The notes under the pieces were generated by a model. It searched no databases, was not told the DNA's origin, and worked only from the letters and a program-made list of their open reading frames with translations. A program made the position numbers and the translations under genes. Positions 50,019 through 58,548 of a stretch of 64,000 nt of DNA are shown piece by piece (the first letter of the stretch is position 1; each line of letters begins with the position of its first letter). This DNA is from JACMNW01 sp043721855 (GTDB taxonomy: Bacteria; Pseudomonadota; Alphaproteobacteria; Rhodobacterales; Rhodobacteraceae). The DNA lies in the NCBI GenBank assembly GCA_043721855.1, contig JAYSPY010000025.1, positions 1 to 64,000 of the forward strand, in the 5' to 3' direction.

Positions 50019-52345
50019 CCATGGGAAAACCCCTGCCGCATGACGCAGCCCCCCTGCATGTGACGGGTGAGGCGCGCTATATTGACGATCTACCGACGCC
50101 CGCGAACACGCTGCATCTTGCCTTTGGGCTGTCCGCCATCGCGCACGGGACCATCACGGCAGCCGACCTTGCCGCCGTCCGCGCGGCCCCCGGCGTGGTT
50201 GCAGTTTATGCCGCGGATGATTTCACCGACATGCCCGATTGCAGCCCGTCCGCCCATGACGAGCCGCTGCTGGCCACTGGCACTGTGCATTACATTGGCC
50301 AGCCGGTGTTTCTGGTGGCCGCCACCAGCCACCACGCCGCCCGCCACGCGGCGCGGCTTGGCAAAATCACCTACTCCGAACTGCCTGCCCTGCTGACTGT
50401 CGATGACGCCCTTGCCGCCAACAGCCGCTTTGAATCCGGCCCGGTGATCTGGGCGCGGGGCGATGCCAATGCCGCCATCCATGCCGCCGCCCACCAGATT
50501 GACGGCAGCTTTGAGGTCGGCGGGCAGGAGCATTTTTATCTGGAAGGCCAGATCGCCCTCGCCCTGCCGCAAGAGGGCGGCGACATGGTGGTGCATTCCT
50601 CCACCCAGCACCCGACGGAAATTCAGCACAAGGTGGCCCACGCGCTGCACCTGCCGATGAACGCCGTCAGGGTCGAAGTGCGCCGGATGGGCGGCGGTTT
50701 TGGTGGCAAAGAGTCCCAAGGCAACGCGCTGGCCATTGCCTGCGCCATTGCGGCCCGCAATACCGGGCGGCCTTGCAAGATGCGCTATGACCGTGATGAT
50801 GACATGATGATCACCGGCAAACGCCACGATCTGCGCATAAACTATCGCGCCGGGTTTGATGCGCAGGGCGTGCTGCAGGGTATGGAGTTTCGGCACCTGT
50901 TCCGCTGTGGTTGGAGCATGGATTTATCTCTGCCCGTCGCTGACCGCGCCATGCTGCACGCGGACAATGCCTATTTCCTGCCCAATATCCGCATAGAAAG
51001 CCACCGCCTGAAAACCAACACCCAAAGCGCCACCGCGTATCGCGGCTTTGGTGGCCCGCAGGGCGTGATCGGGATCGAGCGGGTGATGGACCATATCGCC
51101 TTCACGCTGGCCGTTGATCCGCTGTCGGTGCGGCGCGCGAACTTTTATGCGGCGATGGCGGATAGATCGGATGCCTCCGGCGGGAGTATTTTGGCGAAAA
51201 GGAAGCCGCAAACCACGCCCTATCATATGCCGGTGGAGGATTTCATCGGGGGTGAGATGGTGGAGGCACTTGAGGTAAGCGCGGGGTATGCCGCGCGACG
51301 GGCCGAGATTGCGATATGGAACGCCGCCTCCCCGATCCTGAAACGCGGGATTGCGCTGACCCCGGTGAAGTTTGGCATTTCGTTCACGCTTACCCAATAC
51401 AATCAGGCTGGTGCTTTGGTGCATGTGTATCAGGACGGATCGATCCATCTTAATCATGGTGGCACCGAAATGGGCCAGGGTCTGTTCCAGAAGGTGGCGC
51501 AGGTGGCGGCGGGTGTGTTCGGGGTGGATGCGTGGATGGTGAAGATCACCGCCACCGATACCAGCAAGGTGCCCAATACTTCGGCAACCGCCGCGTCATC
51601 AGGCGCGGACTTGAACGGAATGGCGACGCAAGCCGCGTGTGAGACAATCCGGGCGCGGTTGGCGGAACATCTGGCGGCCAAACATCAGGCGAACCCGGCA
51701 GATGTGACCTTTGCCAAGGGCCGCGTTGCCGTATCTGGCGCCGATTACGGTTTCGCCGAAGTGGCCTTGATGGCCTATCAGGCGCGGGTTTCGCTCTCGT
51801 CCACCGGCTTTTATGCCACGCCGAAAATCATTTGGGACAGGCTTAAAGGCGAAGGACGTCCGTTCTTGTATTTCGCTTACGGTGCCGCCGTGACGGAAGT
51901 GGTAATTGACACGCTGACAGGCGAAAACCGCATTCTGCGCGCGGATATCTTGCATGATACCGGCACGTCGCTGAACCCCGCGATTGATATCGGCCAGATC
52001 GAGGGCGCTTATGTGCAAGGCGCGGGTTGGCTCACGACCGAGGAATTGGTTTGGGATGCACGCGGCAATCTTCGCACGCATGCCCCCAGCACCTACAAGA
52101 TCCCCGCCTGTTCGGATCGCCCGCGTGTGTTTAACGTGGCTTTGTGGGATCAGCCGAACCGCGAGGATACAGTCGGCAAATCCAAAGCCGTGGGCGAGCC
52201 GCCGTTCATGCTGGGCATTTCTGCATTCTTTGCGCTGTCTGACGCCATAGCTGCCGCAGGCGATGGCACGATTTACCCCGCCCTTGATGCCCCCGCCACG
52301 CCGGAACGCATTCTGGCCGCCGTGCAAAGGCAGCGCCATGTTTGA
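50015..52345 (+). CDS. xdhB: xanthine dehydrogenase large subunit (molybdopterin)
   Basis: This is the catalytic molybdenum subunit. Cofactor-binding motifs include QEHFYLEGQIA, GGGFGGKESQ, AYRGFGGPQG and GTEMGQGLFQKVAQVAA, and the catalytic glutamate is in AVGEPPFML. Residues about 386-399 (DASGGSILAKRKPQ) are encoded by the 21-nt dispersed repeat with its GCCTCCGGCGG leader, so this subunit carries a repeat-derived peptide between the N-terminal and C-terminal molybdenum domains. Otherwise the 776 residues match XdhB. It overlaps xdhA by four and xdhC by eight bases. Confidence 0.95.
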   Translation: MTMGKPLPHDAAPLHVTGEARYIDDLPTPANTLHLAFGLSAIAHGTITAADLAAVRAAPGVVAVYAADDFTDMPDCSPSAHDEPLLATGTVHYIGQPVFLVAATSHHAARHAARLGKITYSELPALLTVDDALAANSRFESGPVIWARGDANAAIHAAAHQIDGSFEVGGQEHFYLEGQIALALPQEGGDMVVHSSTQHPTEIQHKVAHALHLPMNAVRVEVRRMGGGFGGKESQGNALAIACAIAARNTGRPCKMRYDRDDDMMITGKRHDLRINYRAGFDAQGVLQGMEFRHLFRCGWSMDLSLPVADRAMLHADNAYFLPNIRIESHRLKTNTQSATAYRGFGGPQGVIGIERVMDHIAFTLAVDPLSVRRANFYAAMADRSDASGGSILAKRKPQTTPYHMPVEDFIGGEMVEALEVSAGYAARRAEIAIWNAASPILKRGIALTPVKFGISFTLTQYNQAGALVHVYQDGSIHLNHGGTEMGQGLFQKVAQVAAGVFGVDAWMVKITATDTSKVPNTSATAASSGADLNGMATQAACETIRARLAEHLAAKHQANPADVTFAKGRVAVSGADYGFAEVALMAYQARVSLSSTGFYATPKIIWDRLKGEGRPFLYFAYGAAVTEVVIDTLTGENRILRADILHDTGTSLNPAIDIGQIEGAYVQGAGWLTTEELVWDARGNLRTHAPSTYKIPACSDRPRVFNVALWDQPNREDTVGKSKAVGEPPFMLGISAFFALSDAIAAAGDGTIYPALDAPATPERILAAVQRQRHV
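51184..51204 (+). repeat. dispersed 21-nt element, copy d, inside xdhB
   Basis: GAGTATTT-T-GGCGAAAAGGAA in the coding strand, read in frame as SILAKRK and preceded by GCCTCCGGCGG (51173-51183). Confidence 0.8.
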
Positions 52346-53279
52346 CCGATTGGCCCTACAAGACGCCGTTGCAAAATATGGCACAGTCGCCCGCGTGGTG
52401 ATTGCGGCGTATGGAGGATCAAGCCCCCGCGAAACCGGGGCCGCGATGCTGGTGTGGGCTAGCGGGCAATCGGGCACCATTGGCGGCGGCGCGTTGGAAT
52501 GGCAGGCCACACTAGATGCGCGGGCGATGCTGGCGGGGGGGCACAGTGCGCGACTGGACCGGGTGCCTCTCGGTCCGGCACTTGGCCAGTGCTGCGGCGG
52601 CGCGGTGACGTTGCTGACCGAAGTTTATGATGCTAAAACAGTTGCCACCCTGCCCGGTGACGTGATCGCGCGCAGCGTCGATGGCCGCGCGATGCCGCTT
52701 GCCGTCAAGCGCATCCTGGATGGCGCGCGCAGCAGGGGGCAAATCCCCGCAGCGCAGTTGCTGCAAGGCTGGTTCATTGAACCCCTAACCAAACCCCAAC
52801 GCCAGCTTTGGCTTTGGGGTGCGGGGCATGTCGGGCGGGCGTTGGTGCATACGCTGGCCCCGCTGCCTGATCTGGCGATCACTTGGGTTGATGTGGCGAT
52901 AGAACGGTTTCCAGATCCCATTCCCGCCACCGTGCGCGCGTTGCCGGTGCCGAACCCGGCGGATGTGGTGACATTTGCGCCACCAGATGCCGAACACCTG
53001 ATCCTGACCTACAGCCATGCGCTGGACCTTGATCTGTGCCACCGTTTGCTGGGCCATGGTTTTGCCACCGCTGGCCTGATCGGGTCTGCCACCAAATGGG
53101 CGCGGTTTCGGTCCCGGCTGGCGGCACTTGGCCACACGCCCGCACACATCGCCCGCATTCAGTGCCCGATTGGCGACCCAAGCCTTGGCAAACACCCAAG
53201 CCAAATCGCCATTGGCGTGGCCTGCGCCTTTCTTGAACCCAAACGCCAATCCATCCCCCGACAGGAGACTGCGCTATGA
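52338..53279 (+). CDS. xdhC: xanthine dehydrogenase accessory protein XdhC
   Basis: This chaperone binds the molybdenum cofactor, promotes its sulfuration and inserts it into XdhB. The N-terminal XdhC/CoxI domain (VARVVIAAYGGSSPRETGAAMLVW, then GTIGGGALEWQA) is followed by a C-terminal Rossmann-like domain (LWLWGAGHVGRALVHTLAPL, then LIGSATKWARFRSRLA). ATG 52338 (313 aa) starts within the xdhB coding region, overlapping by eight bases. The next gene, an ABC ATPase, starts at its stop codon (ATGA), so the operon continues without interruption. Confidence 0.94.
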   Translation: MFDRLALQDAVAKYGTVARVVIAAYGGSSPRETGAAMLVWASGQSGTIGGGALEWQATLDARAMLAGGHSARLDRVPLGPALGQCCGGAVTLLTEVYDAKTVATLPGDVIARSVDGRAMPLAVKRILDGARSRGQIPAAQLLQGWFIEPLTKPQRQLWLWGAGHVGRALVHTLAPLPDLAITWVDVAIERFPDPIPATVRALPVPNPADVVTFAPPDAEHLILTYSHALDLDLCHRLLGHGFATAGLIGSATKWARFRSRLAALGHTPAHIARIQCPIGDPSLGKHPSQIAIGVACAFLEPKRQSIPRQETAL

Positions 53280-54814
53280 CCAGCGATGCTCGGCCCGTGC
53301 TTTTGGCGGTGGAAGGGGTTACCAAGGCCTACCCCGGCGTGGTGGCCAATTCCGATGTGTCGTTTTCCGTGCGCGAGGGTGAGGTCCACGCATTGCTGGG
53401 GGAAAACGGCGCGGGGAAATCGACGCTGGTGAAGATGATTTACGGGTTGGTGAAACCGGACTTAGGCCGCATGACCCTGCGGGGGGCAGCCTACACCCCA
53501 CATGAACCCCGCGCTGCACGGGCGTCTGGCGTGGCGATGGTTTTTCAGCATTTCAGCCTGTTCGAGGCACTGAATGTGGCCGAAAACGTTGCCCTCGGCA
53601 TGGAAAACCCGCCTGCGATGGGCGCGCTGGCGGCAAAGATCACCCAAGTCAGCAACGCCTACGGCCTGCCGTTGGACCCCGCCCGCATGGTTGGTGATCT
53701 GTCGGCGGGGGAACGTCAGCGGGTAGAGATTATCCGCTGCCTGCTGCAAGACCCGAAGCTGTTGATCATGGACGAACCGACAAGCGTTCTGACCCCGCAA
53801 GAGGTTGAAATCCTGTTCAAAACCTTGCGGCAACTGGCATCTGAGGGCACAGCGATCCTGTATATCAGCCATAAGCTGGAGGAAATTCGTACGCTTTGTG
53901 ATGAGGCGACGATCCTTCGGCGCGGCAAAGTGGTGGCCACCTGCACCCCGCGCGACCGCACCGCGCGCGAAATGGCGGAACTGATGGTGGGCGCGGTTTT
54001 GACGCCGCCCGCGCGCGGCAAACCTAAGGAATGGCCGGATGCCAAGGCGGCGTTGGAGGTGACGGGGCTTTCGGTGAACTCGCCCATTCCCTTTGGGACA
54101 TCGTTGAAAAGCATCAGCTTTTCGGTGCGGCGGGGCGAGGTGTTGGGCATCGCAGGCGTGGCAGGCAATGGGCAGGATGAACTGCTGCTGGCGCTGTCGG
54201 GCGAATTGAAATCCGCGCCGAATATGGTGCAAAGTTTCGGGATTCCGCTGGGCAAACTGGGGCCAAACCAACGCCGAGAACGGGGTTTCGTGTCCGCCCC
54301 CGAAGACCGCTTGGGCCATGCCGCAGCGCCGGATATGAGTTTGGTTGAAAACGCTTTCCTGACCGGAGCCATTCGCAAAAATCTGGCGAAATCCGGCTTT
54401 GTCGATTGGACGGCGACCCGCCAGTTTGCGGAACAAGTGATCAAGGATTACGACGTGCGCACGCCGGGCAGCCATGTCGCAGCACGCGCGCTGTCGGGCG
54501 GAAATTTGCAGAAATTCGTCATCGGGCGCGAATTGTCGCTTACCCCCGATGTGATCGTGATCAATCAACCGACCTGGGGGGTGGATGCCGCCGCCGCCGC
54601 CGCGATCCGGCAGGCCATTCTGAACCGCGCATCCGAAGGGGCGGCAGTCGTGGTGATCAGCCAGGACCTTGATGAACTTCTTGAAATCGCAGACCGTTTC
54701 GCGGTGCTGAACGAAGGGCGGCTGACCAAGCCCCGCCCGGTGCAGGGTCTGACGATGGATGAGATTGGCCTGATGATGGGCGGCGCGCATGGCATGGAGG
54801 CAGCCCATGTTTAG
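53276..54814 (+). CDS. ABC transporter ATPase, nucleoside/BMP type (two ATPase domains)
   Basis: This is a fused double ATPase of the simple-sugar/nucleoside importer class, 512 residues. The first module has Walker A GENGAGKS (about residues 42-49), the signature LSAGERQRVEI and DEPTSV. The second is less canonical: GVAGNGQDELL replaces Walker A, but it keeps the signature LSGGNLQKFVIGREL. Such asymmetry is normal here. It starts with ATGA overlap with xdhC and overlaps the permease gene, so purine importer and xanthine dehydrogenase genes are one operon. Confidence 0.93.
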   Translation: MTSDARPVLLAVEGVTKAYPGVVANSDVSFSVREGEVHALLGENGAGKSTLVKMIYGLVKPDLGRMTLRGAAYTPHEPRAARASGVAMVFQHFSLFEALNVAENVALGMENPPAMGALAAKITQVSNAYGLPLDPARMVGDLSAGERQRVEIIRCLLQDPKLLIMDEPTSVLTPQEVEILFKTLRQLASEGTAILYISHKLEEIRTLCDEATILRRGKVVATCTPRDRTAREMAELMVGAVLTPPARGKPKEWPDAKAALEVTGLSVNSPIPFGTSLKSISFSVRRGEVLGIAGVAGNGQDELLLALSGELKSAPNMVQSFGIPLGKLGPNQRRERGFVSAPEDRLGHAAAPDMSLVENAFLTGAIRKNLAKSGFVDWTATRQFAEQVIKDYDVRTPGSHVAARALSGGNLQKFVIGRELSLTPDVIVINQPTWGVDAAAAAAIRQAILNRASEGAAVVVISQDLDELLEIADRFAVLNEGRLTKPRPVQGLTMDEIGLMMGGAHGMEAAHV

Positions 54815-55892
54815 GTTGGAAAAACGGCCCTCACCGTCAACATTCTGGCAGATCGCCACACCCGTGGTGGCGGTGATCCTGACGATGATCGGCGGTGGCA
54901 TCATGTTTGCCATGCTTGGCAAAAACCCCATTGAGGCGATCCGCACCATTTTCTGGGATCCGCTGTTTGGTGAATTCGCCTTCTATTTGCGCGGGCAACT
55001 GTTGGTCAAAGCCGGGCCGCTGATCCTGATTGCGGTGGGGCTTTCGCTGGGCTTTCGCGCCGGTATCTGGAACATCGGGGCCGAGGGGCAGTATATCATG
55101 GGGGCCATCGTCGGGGCATCCGTGGGCCTTGCCGCCTACCCGACTGAAAGCCGCTGGATTTTCCCCGCCATGATCATCGCGGGTGCATTTGGCGGATGGG
55201 CATGGGGCATGATCCCGGCCATCTTGAAAACCCGCTTCAACACCAATGAAATCCTCGTGTCGCTGATGCTGGTCTATGTGGCGGAAAAGATCCTGTCCAA
55301 AGCTGCCTTGGGGTTCTTGCGCAATCCCGAAGGCGCGGGCTTTCCCGGTAGCCGCAATTTCAACGGCTATCCCGCTGCATCCAATCCCGAACTGATTGCG
55401 GGGTCCGGCATGCATTGGGGCGTGGTAGCCGCCTTCATCGCGGTCATCTTTGCCTATATCCTGCTGCAAAAACACATGCTTGGCTTTCAGATCAAACTGG
55501 CTGGCCAAGCCCCCCGTGCCGCCCGGTTCCACGGTGTGAACCCCAACAAACTGGTGGTCTTGTGCATGGGCATTTCGGGCGCATTGGCGGGCCTTGCAGG
55601 CGTGTTCGAGGTTAGCGGCCCCGCAGGCCAGATCAGCATCGACTTTAACGTAGGCTACGGTTTCACCGCCATCATCGTGGCGTTCCTGGGCCGCCTGAAC
55701 CCCATAGGCATCTTGCTTGCGGGCCTGCTGATGGCGCTGACGTATATCGGCGGTGAGATGGCTTCGACCAACCTTGGCCTGCCATCGGCTGCGATCCAGG
55801 CCTTTCAAGGCATGCTCTTGTTCTTCCTGCTGGCGGTGGATTTGCTGTCAAACTTCCGCATCAGAACCTTCTTCGCATCGGGGGCAAAATAA
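54807..55892 (+). CDS. ABC transporter permease, nucleoside/BMP type
   Basis: This is the first membrane subunit of the importer. The 361 residues have about ten hydrophobic segments; the first follows a short N-terminus (FWQIATPVVAVILTMIGGGIMFAML). NTNEILVSLMLVYVAEKI is characteristic of the BMP-type permease. ATG 54807 overlaps the end of the ATPase gene by eight bases. It is followed by the second permease with a TAATG overlap. Confidence 0.92.
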   Translation: MFRLEKRPSPSTFWQIATPVVAVILTMIGGGIMFAMLGKNPIEAIRTIFWDPLFGEFAFYLRGQLLVKAGPLILIAVGLSLGFRAGIWNIGAEGQYIMGAIVGASVGLAAYPTESRWIFPAMIIAGAFGGWAWGMIPAILKTRFNTNEILVSLMLVYVAEKILSKAALGFLRNPEGAGFPGSRNFNGYPAASNPELIAGSGMHWGVVAAFIAVIFAYILLQKHMLGFQIKLAGQAPRAARFHGVNPNKLVVLCMGISGALAGLAGVFEVSGPAGQISIDFNVGYGFTAIIVAFLGRLNPIGILLAGLLMALTYIGGEMASTNLGLPSAAIQAFQGMLLFFLLAVDLLSNFRIRTFFASGAK

Positions 55893-56824
55893 TGGATTTT
55901 GGCGGTATCAACCCTGCCGTCCTCGTGGCCTCGCTTATGGTCGCCGCCGTGCCCATTCTTCTGGCCGCGATTGGCGAACTGGTGGTGGAAAAGGCGGGTG
56001 TGCTGAACCTCGGGGTCGAAGGCATGATGATCATGGGCGCGATCTGCGGCTTCATCGCCGCTGTCGCCTCTGGCAGCCCGCTGATCGGGTTTCTCGGCGG
56101 TGCGGCGGGCGGGGCCACGCTCGCGCTGATTTTTGCCTTCCTTACCCAAACGCTGCTGGCAAACCAAGTGGCCACGGGGCTGGCGCTGACCCTGTTTGGC
56201 CAAGGCCTGTCATCGCTGATCGGCCAAGGCTACAACGGCATCAAACCACCGCTGACGGGCGATGTGCCCTTTGGCCCGTTAAGCGATATTCCCGTGCTTG
56301 GGCGGATTTTGTTCAGCCACGACTGGATGGTTTACGCCTCTGTCGCCATTATCGCCGCAACGTGGTGGGTGCTGAAATACTCGCGCACCGGGCTGATCTT
56401 GCGCGCGGTGGGTGAAAACCACGATGCCGCCCACGCGCTGGGGTATAAGGTGAAACGCATTCGGCTGGCCGCCATTCTTTTTGGCGGCGCGATGGCCGGG
56501 CTGGGCGGCGCCTACATCAGCCTCGTGCGCGTGCCACAATGGACCGATGGCATCACCGCAGGTGCTGGCTGGATCGCCTTGGCGATCGTTGTGTTTGCCA
56601 GCTGGAAACCATGGCGCGTGCTGATTGGTGCCTATCTTTTTGGCGGTATATCCGTGTTGCAGCTGAATTTGCAGGCAGCGGGTTCCAGAATCCCTGTCGA
56701 ATACTTGTCGATGTCACCCTATCTGATAACCATCCTTGTGCTGGTGATCATGTCGTCTGGCAAAGGCCGCGCGTCGCTGAACGCGCCTGCGGCATTGGGC
56801 CAGAACTTCCACGCGTCCAGATAA
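55892..56824 (+). CDS. ABC transporter permease, second subunit
   Basis: This is the second membrane subunit, 310 residues, with about nine segments. The conserved VEKAGVLNLGVEGMMIMGAICGFIAA matches YufQ-type permeases. GLILRAVGENHDAAHALGYKVKRIRLAAILFGGAMAGLGGAY is the cytoplasmic coupling helix region. It starts within the stop codon of the first permease (TAATG). A short GGGGC/GCCCC hairpin (56830-56842) lies between it and the substrate-binding protein gene. Confidence 0.92.
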   Translation: MDFGGINPAVLVASLMVAAVPILLAAIGELVVEKAGVLNLGVEGMMIMGAICGFIAAVASGSPLIGFLGGAAGGATLALIFAFLTQTLLANQVATGLALTLFGQGLSSLIGQGYNGIKPPLTGDVPFGPLSDIPVLGRILFSHDWMVYASVAIIAATWWVLKYSRTGLILRAVGENHDAAHALGYKVKRIRLAAILFGGAMAGLGGAYISLVRVPQWTDGITAGAGWIALAIVVFASWKPWRVLIGAYLFGGISVLQLNLQAAGSRIPVEYLSMSPYLITILVLVIMSSGKGRASLNAPAALGQNFHASR

Positions 56825-56829
56825 TCAAC

Positions 56830-56842
56830 GGGGCAAAGCCCC
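56830..56842 (+). promoter_or_regulatory. small hairpin ahead of the BMP substrate-binding gene
   Basis: GGGGC-AAA-GCCCC, six bases after the permease stop codon. Such structures often help differential expression of a binding protein over the permease. Confidence 0.45.
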
Positions 56843-56861
56843 ATCCAACGGGAGACTACAA

Positions 56862-57953
56862 ATGAACAGAAGAACACTTCTTGCCACTGCGGCCCTCGGG
56901 CTAGGCATCGCATTCGGCGGTACGGCATTTGCCGCCGGGATGGACAAGGTCAAAGCGTGCTGGGTCTATGTAGGCCCCGTGGGTGATGGTGGTTGGACCT
57001 TCCAGCACGATCAGGGCCGTCTGGCCGTGATCGAGGCGTTTGGCGACAAGGTGGATGCCAGCACGTTCCAGGAAAACGTGCCCGAAGGTGCCGACGCTGA
57101 ACGCGTGCTGACGCAAATGGCACTGTCGGGCTGCAACATCATCTTCACAACCTCGTTTGGCTATATGGATCAGACCAACGCCGTTGCCGCCAAATTCCCG
57201 AAGGTGATGTTTGAACATGCCACCGGGTTCAAGCGCGATACACCCAACGTCTCCACCTACAACGCGCGTTTTTATGAAGGCCGCGCTGTCATGGGCACGA
57301 TTGCGGGCCGGATGACCAAATCAAACAAGATCGGCTATATCGGGTCTTTCCCGATCCCCGAAGTGATCCAAGGCATCAACGCGTCGTTCATCCACGCGAA
57401 AAAGGTCAACCCCGATGTCACCATATCGGTCGTCTGGGCCTACACATGGTTTGATCCGGCAAAAGAGGCTGACGCCGCCAAAGCCCTGATTGAACAAGGC
57501 GTTGACGTGATCTTGCAGCATACCGATTCCACCGCACCACTGGCAGAAGCCGCCAAAACGCCCGGCGTCATCGGCTTTGGGCAAGCGTCTGATATGGCGG
57601 AATACAAGCCAAGCCCACGCGTGTCCGCGATCATCGACAATTGGGCACCGTATTACGTCGAACGTGTGCAAGCGCTGCTGGATGGCACCTATGCGCAAAA
57701 AGACACCTGGGCCGGAATTGCCGGGGGCGAGGTCGGGATTGGTGACATCACCGATGCCGTCCCCGCCGAGGTCAAGGCCGAGGCCGAAGCACTTGCAGCC
57801 GCCATTGCTGACGGAACTTATCACCCGTTCACCGGCCCGCTGAACAAGCAAGACGGCACCGCATGGCTGGCAGACGGCGTAGTGGCGAATGATGGCGAAT
57901 TGGCTGGCATGGGCTTCTTTGTCGAAGGCATCACTGGCGACATTCCGAAGTAG
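56862..57953 (+). CDS. BMP-family ABC transporter substrate-binding protein
   Basis: This is the periplasmic binding protein of the importer. A signal peptide (MNRRTLLATAALGLGIAFGGTAFAA) includes a double arginine. The BMP/Med family core (VYVGPVGDGGWTFQHDQGRLAV, then TSFGYMDQTNAVAAKFPKVMFEHATGF and HTDSTAPLAEAAKTPGVIGFGQ) is clear. The family binds purine nucleosides such as adenosine or guanosine; the xdh context suggests purines. The 363 residues match. It is the last gene of the operon and is followed by a strong terminator. Confidence 0.93.
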   Translation: MNRRTLLATAALGLGIAFGGTAFAAGMDKVKACWVYVGPVGDGGWTFQHDQGRLAVIEAFGDKVDASTFQENVPEGADAERVLTQMALSGCNIIFTTSFGYMDQTNAVAAKFPKVMFEHATGFKRDTPNVSTYNARFYEGRAVMGTIAGRMTKSNKIGYIGSFPIPEVIQGINASFIHAKKVNPDVTISVVWAYTWFDPAKEADAAKALIEQGVDVILQHTDSTAPLAEAAKTPGVIGFGQASDMAEYKPSPRVSAIIDNWAPYYVERVQALLDGTYAQKDTWAGIAGGEVGIGDITDAVPAEVKAEAEALAAAIADGTYHPFTGPLNKQDGTAWLADGVVANDGELAGMGFFVEGITGDIPK

Positions 57954-57976
57954 GTTTCGCCGCCAAACACACGTCC

Positions 57977-58012
57977 AAAGCCGCCGTGGGCAACCCGGCG
58001 GCTTTGCTTTTT
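57977..58012 (+). terminator. terminator of the xdh-BMP operon
   Basis: AAAGCCGCC (57977-57985) pairs with GGCGGCTTT (57997-58005) and is followed by GCTTTTT. Confidence 0.85.
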
Positions 58013-58072
58013 GCGTGGCTTCGTGATCCACTCGTCAAGCCAATGTCTCAACGACCATGAGGGAAAGGATAA

Positions 58073-58503
58073 CCGATCCCCCAGGATGCTGCCCCGCGCA
58101 CCGCTGATGTGAACGGCAAACTTTGGGGCGCCCGCGCCCGCGATTGGGCCGAGGTGCAGGAAGGCCAGTTCGGCGCGGGCTATGATGATGTGCTGCCCCT
58201 TGCTCCCCGCCCGGCGCGCCCGGTCCCTTCGCCCTGTCAGACCCCGACCGCCTTTCGGCCTTTGTCGCACAGGCAGGCCTGACCCCGCATGAAATGATCG
58301 AAGGTGAAACCCACTGGATATATCCCAATGAGGCGACGGCACTGCGCGGCATCAATTCCAGCGGTGTGGCAATCCGCGCCGCTGGTTTGGTGGGCGAGGC
58401 CGCCGTTTCTGCCGCCCATGCCGCGGCCTTGGCCCCTTTCCGCCAACCTGATGGCAGCTTCCGCATAGGGGCGCGTTATATGGCCGTGCTGGCACTGGCC
58501 TGA
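58073..58503 (+). pseudogene. remnant of a class I SAM-dependent methyltransferase
   Basis: Two pieces of one family survive in different frames. The N-terminal piece (from about 58085, frame starting 58103) reads ADVNGKLWGARARDWAEVQEGQF. The C-terminal piece (from about 58207 to the stop at 58503, another frame) reads PPGAPGPFALSDPDRLSAF and continues to MIEGETHWIYPNEATALRGINSS and RIGARYMAVLALA. The middle part, which would hold the SAM-binding Rossmann core of about 150 residues, is missing, and the frames do not match at the junction near 58185-58205. No start codon remains in frame. This is a deletion pseudogene, not a short gene. Confidence 0.8.
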
Positions 58504-58548
58504 CGTGCCCCCTTTCGCGCCGCCTTTGCCCGTGGCAATACTCAGGTC

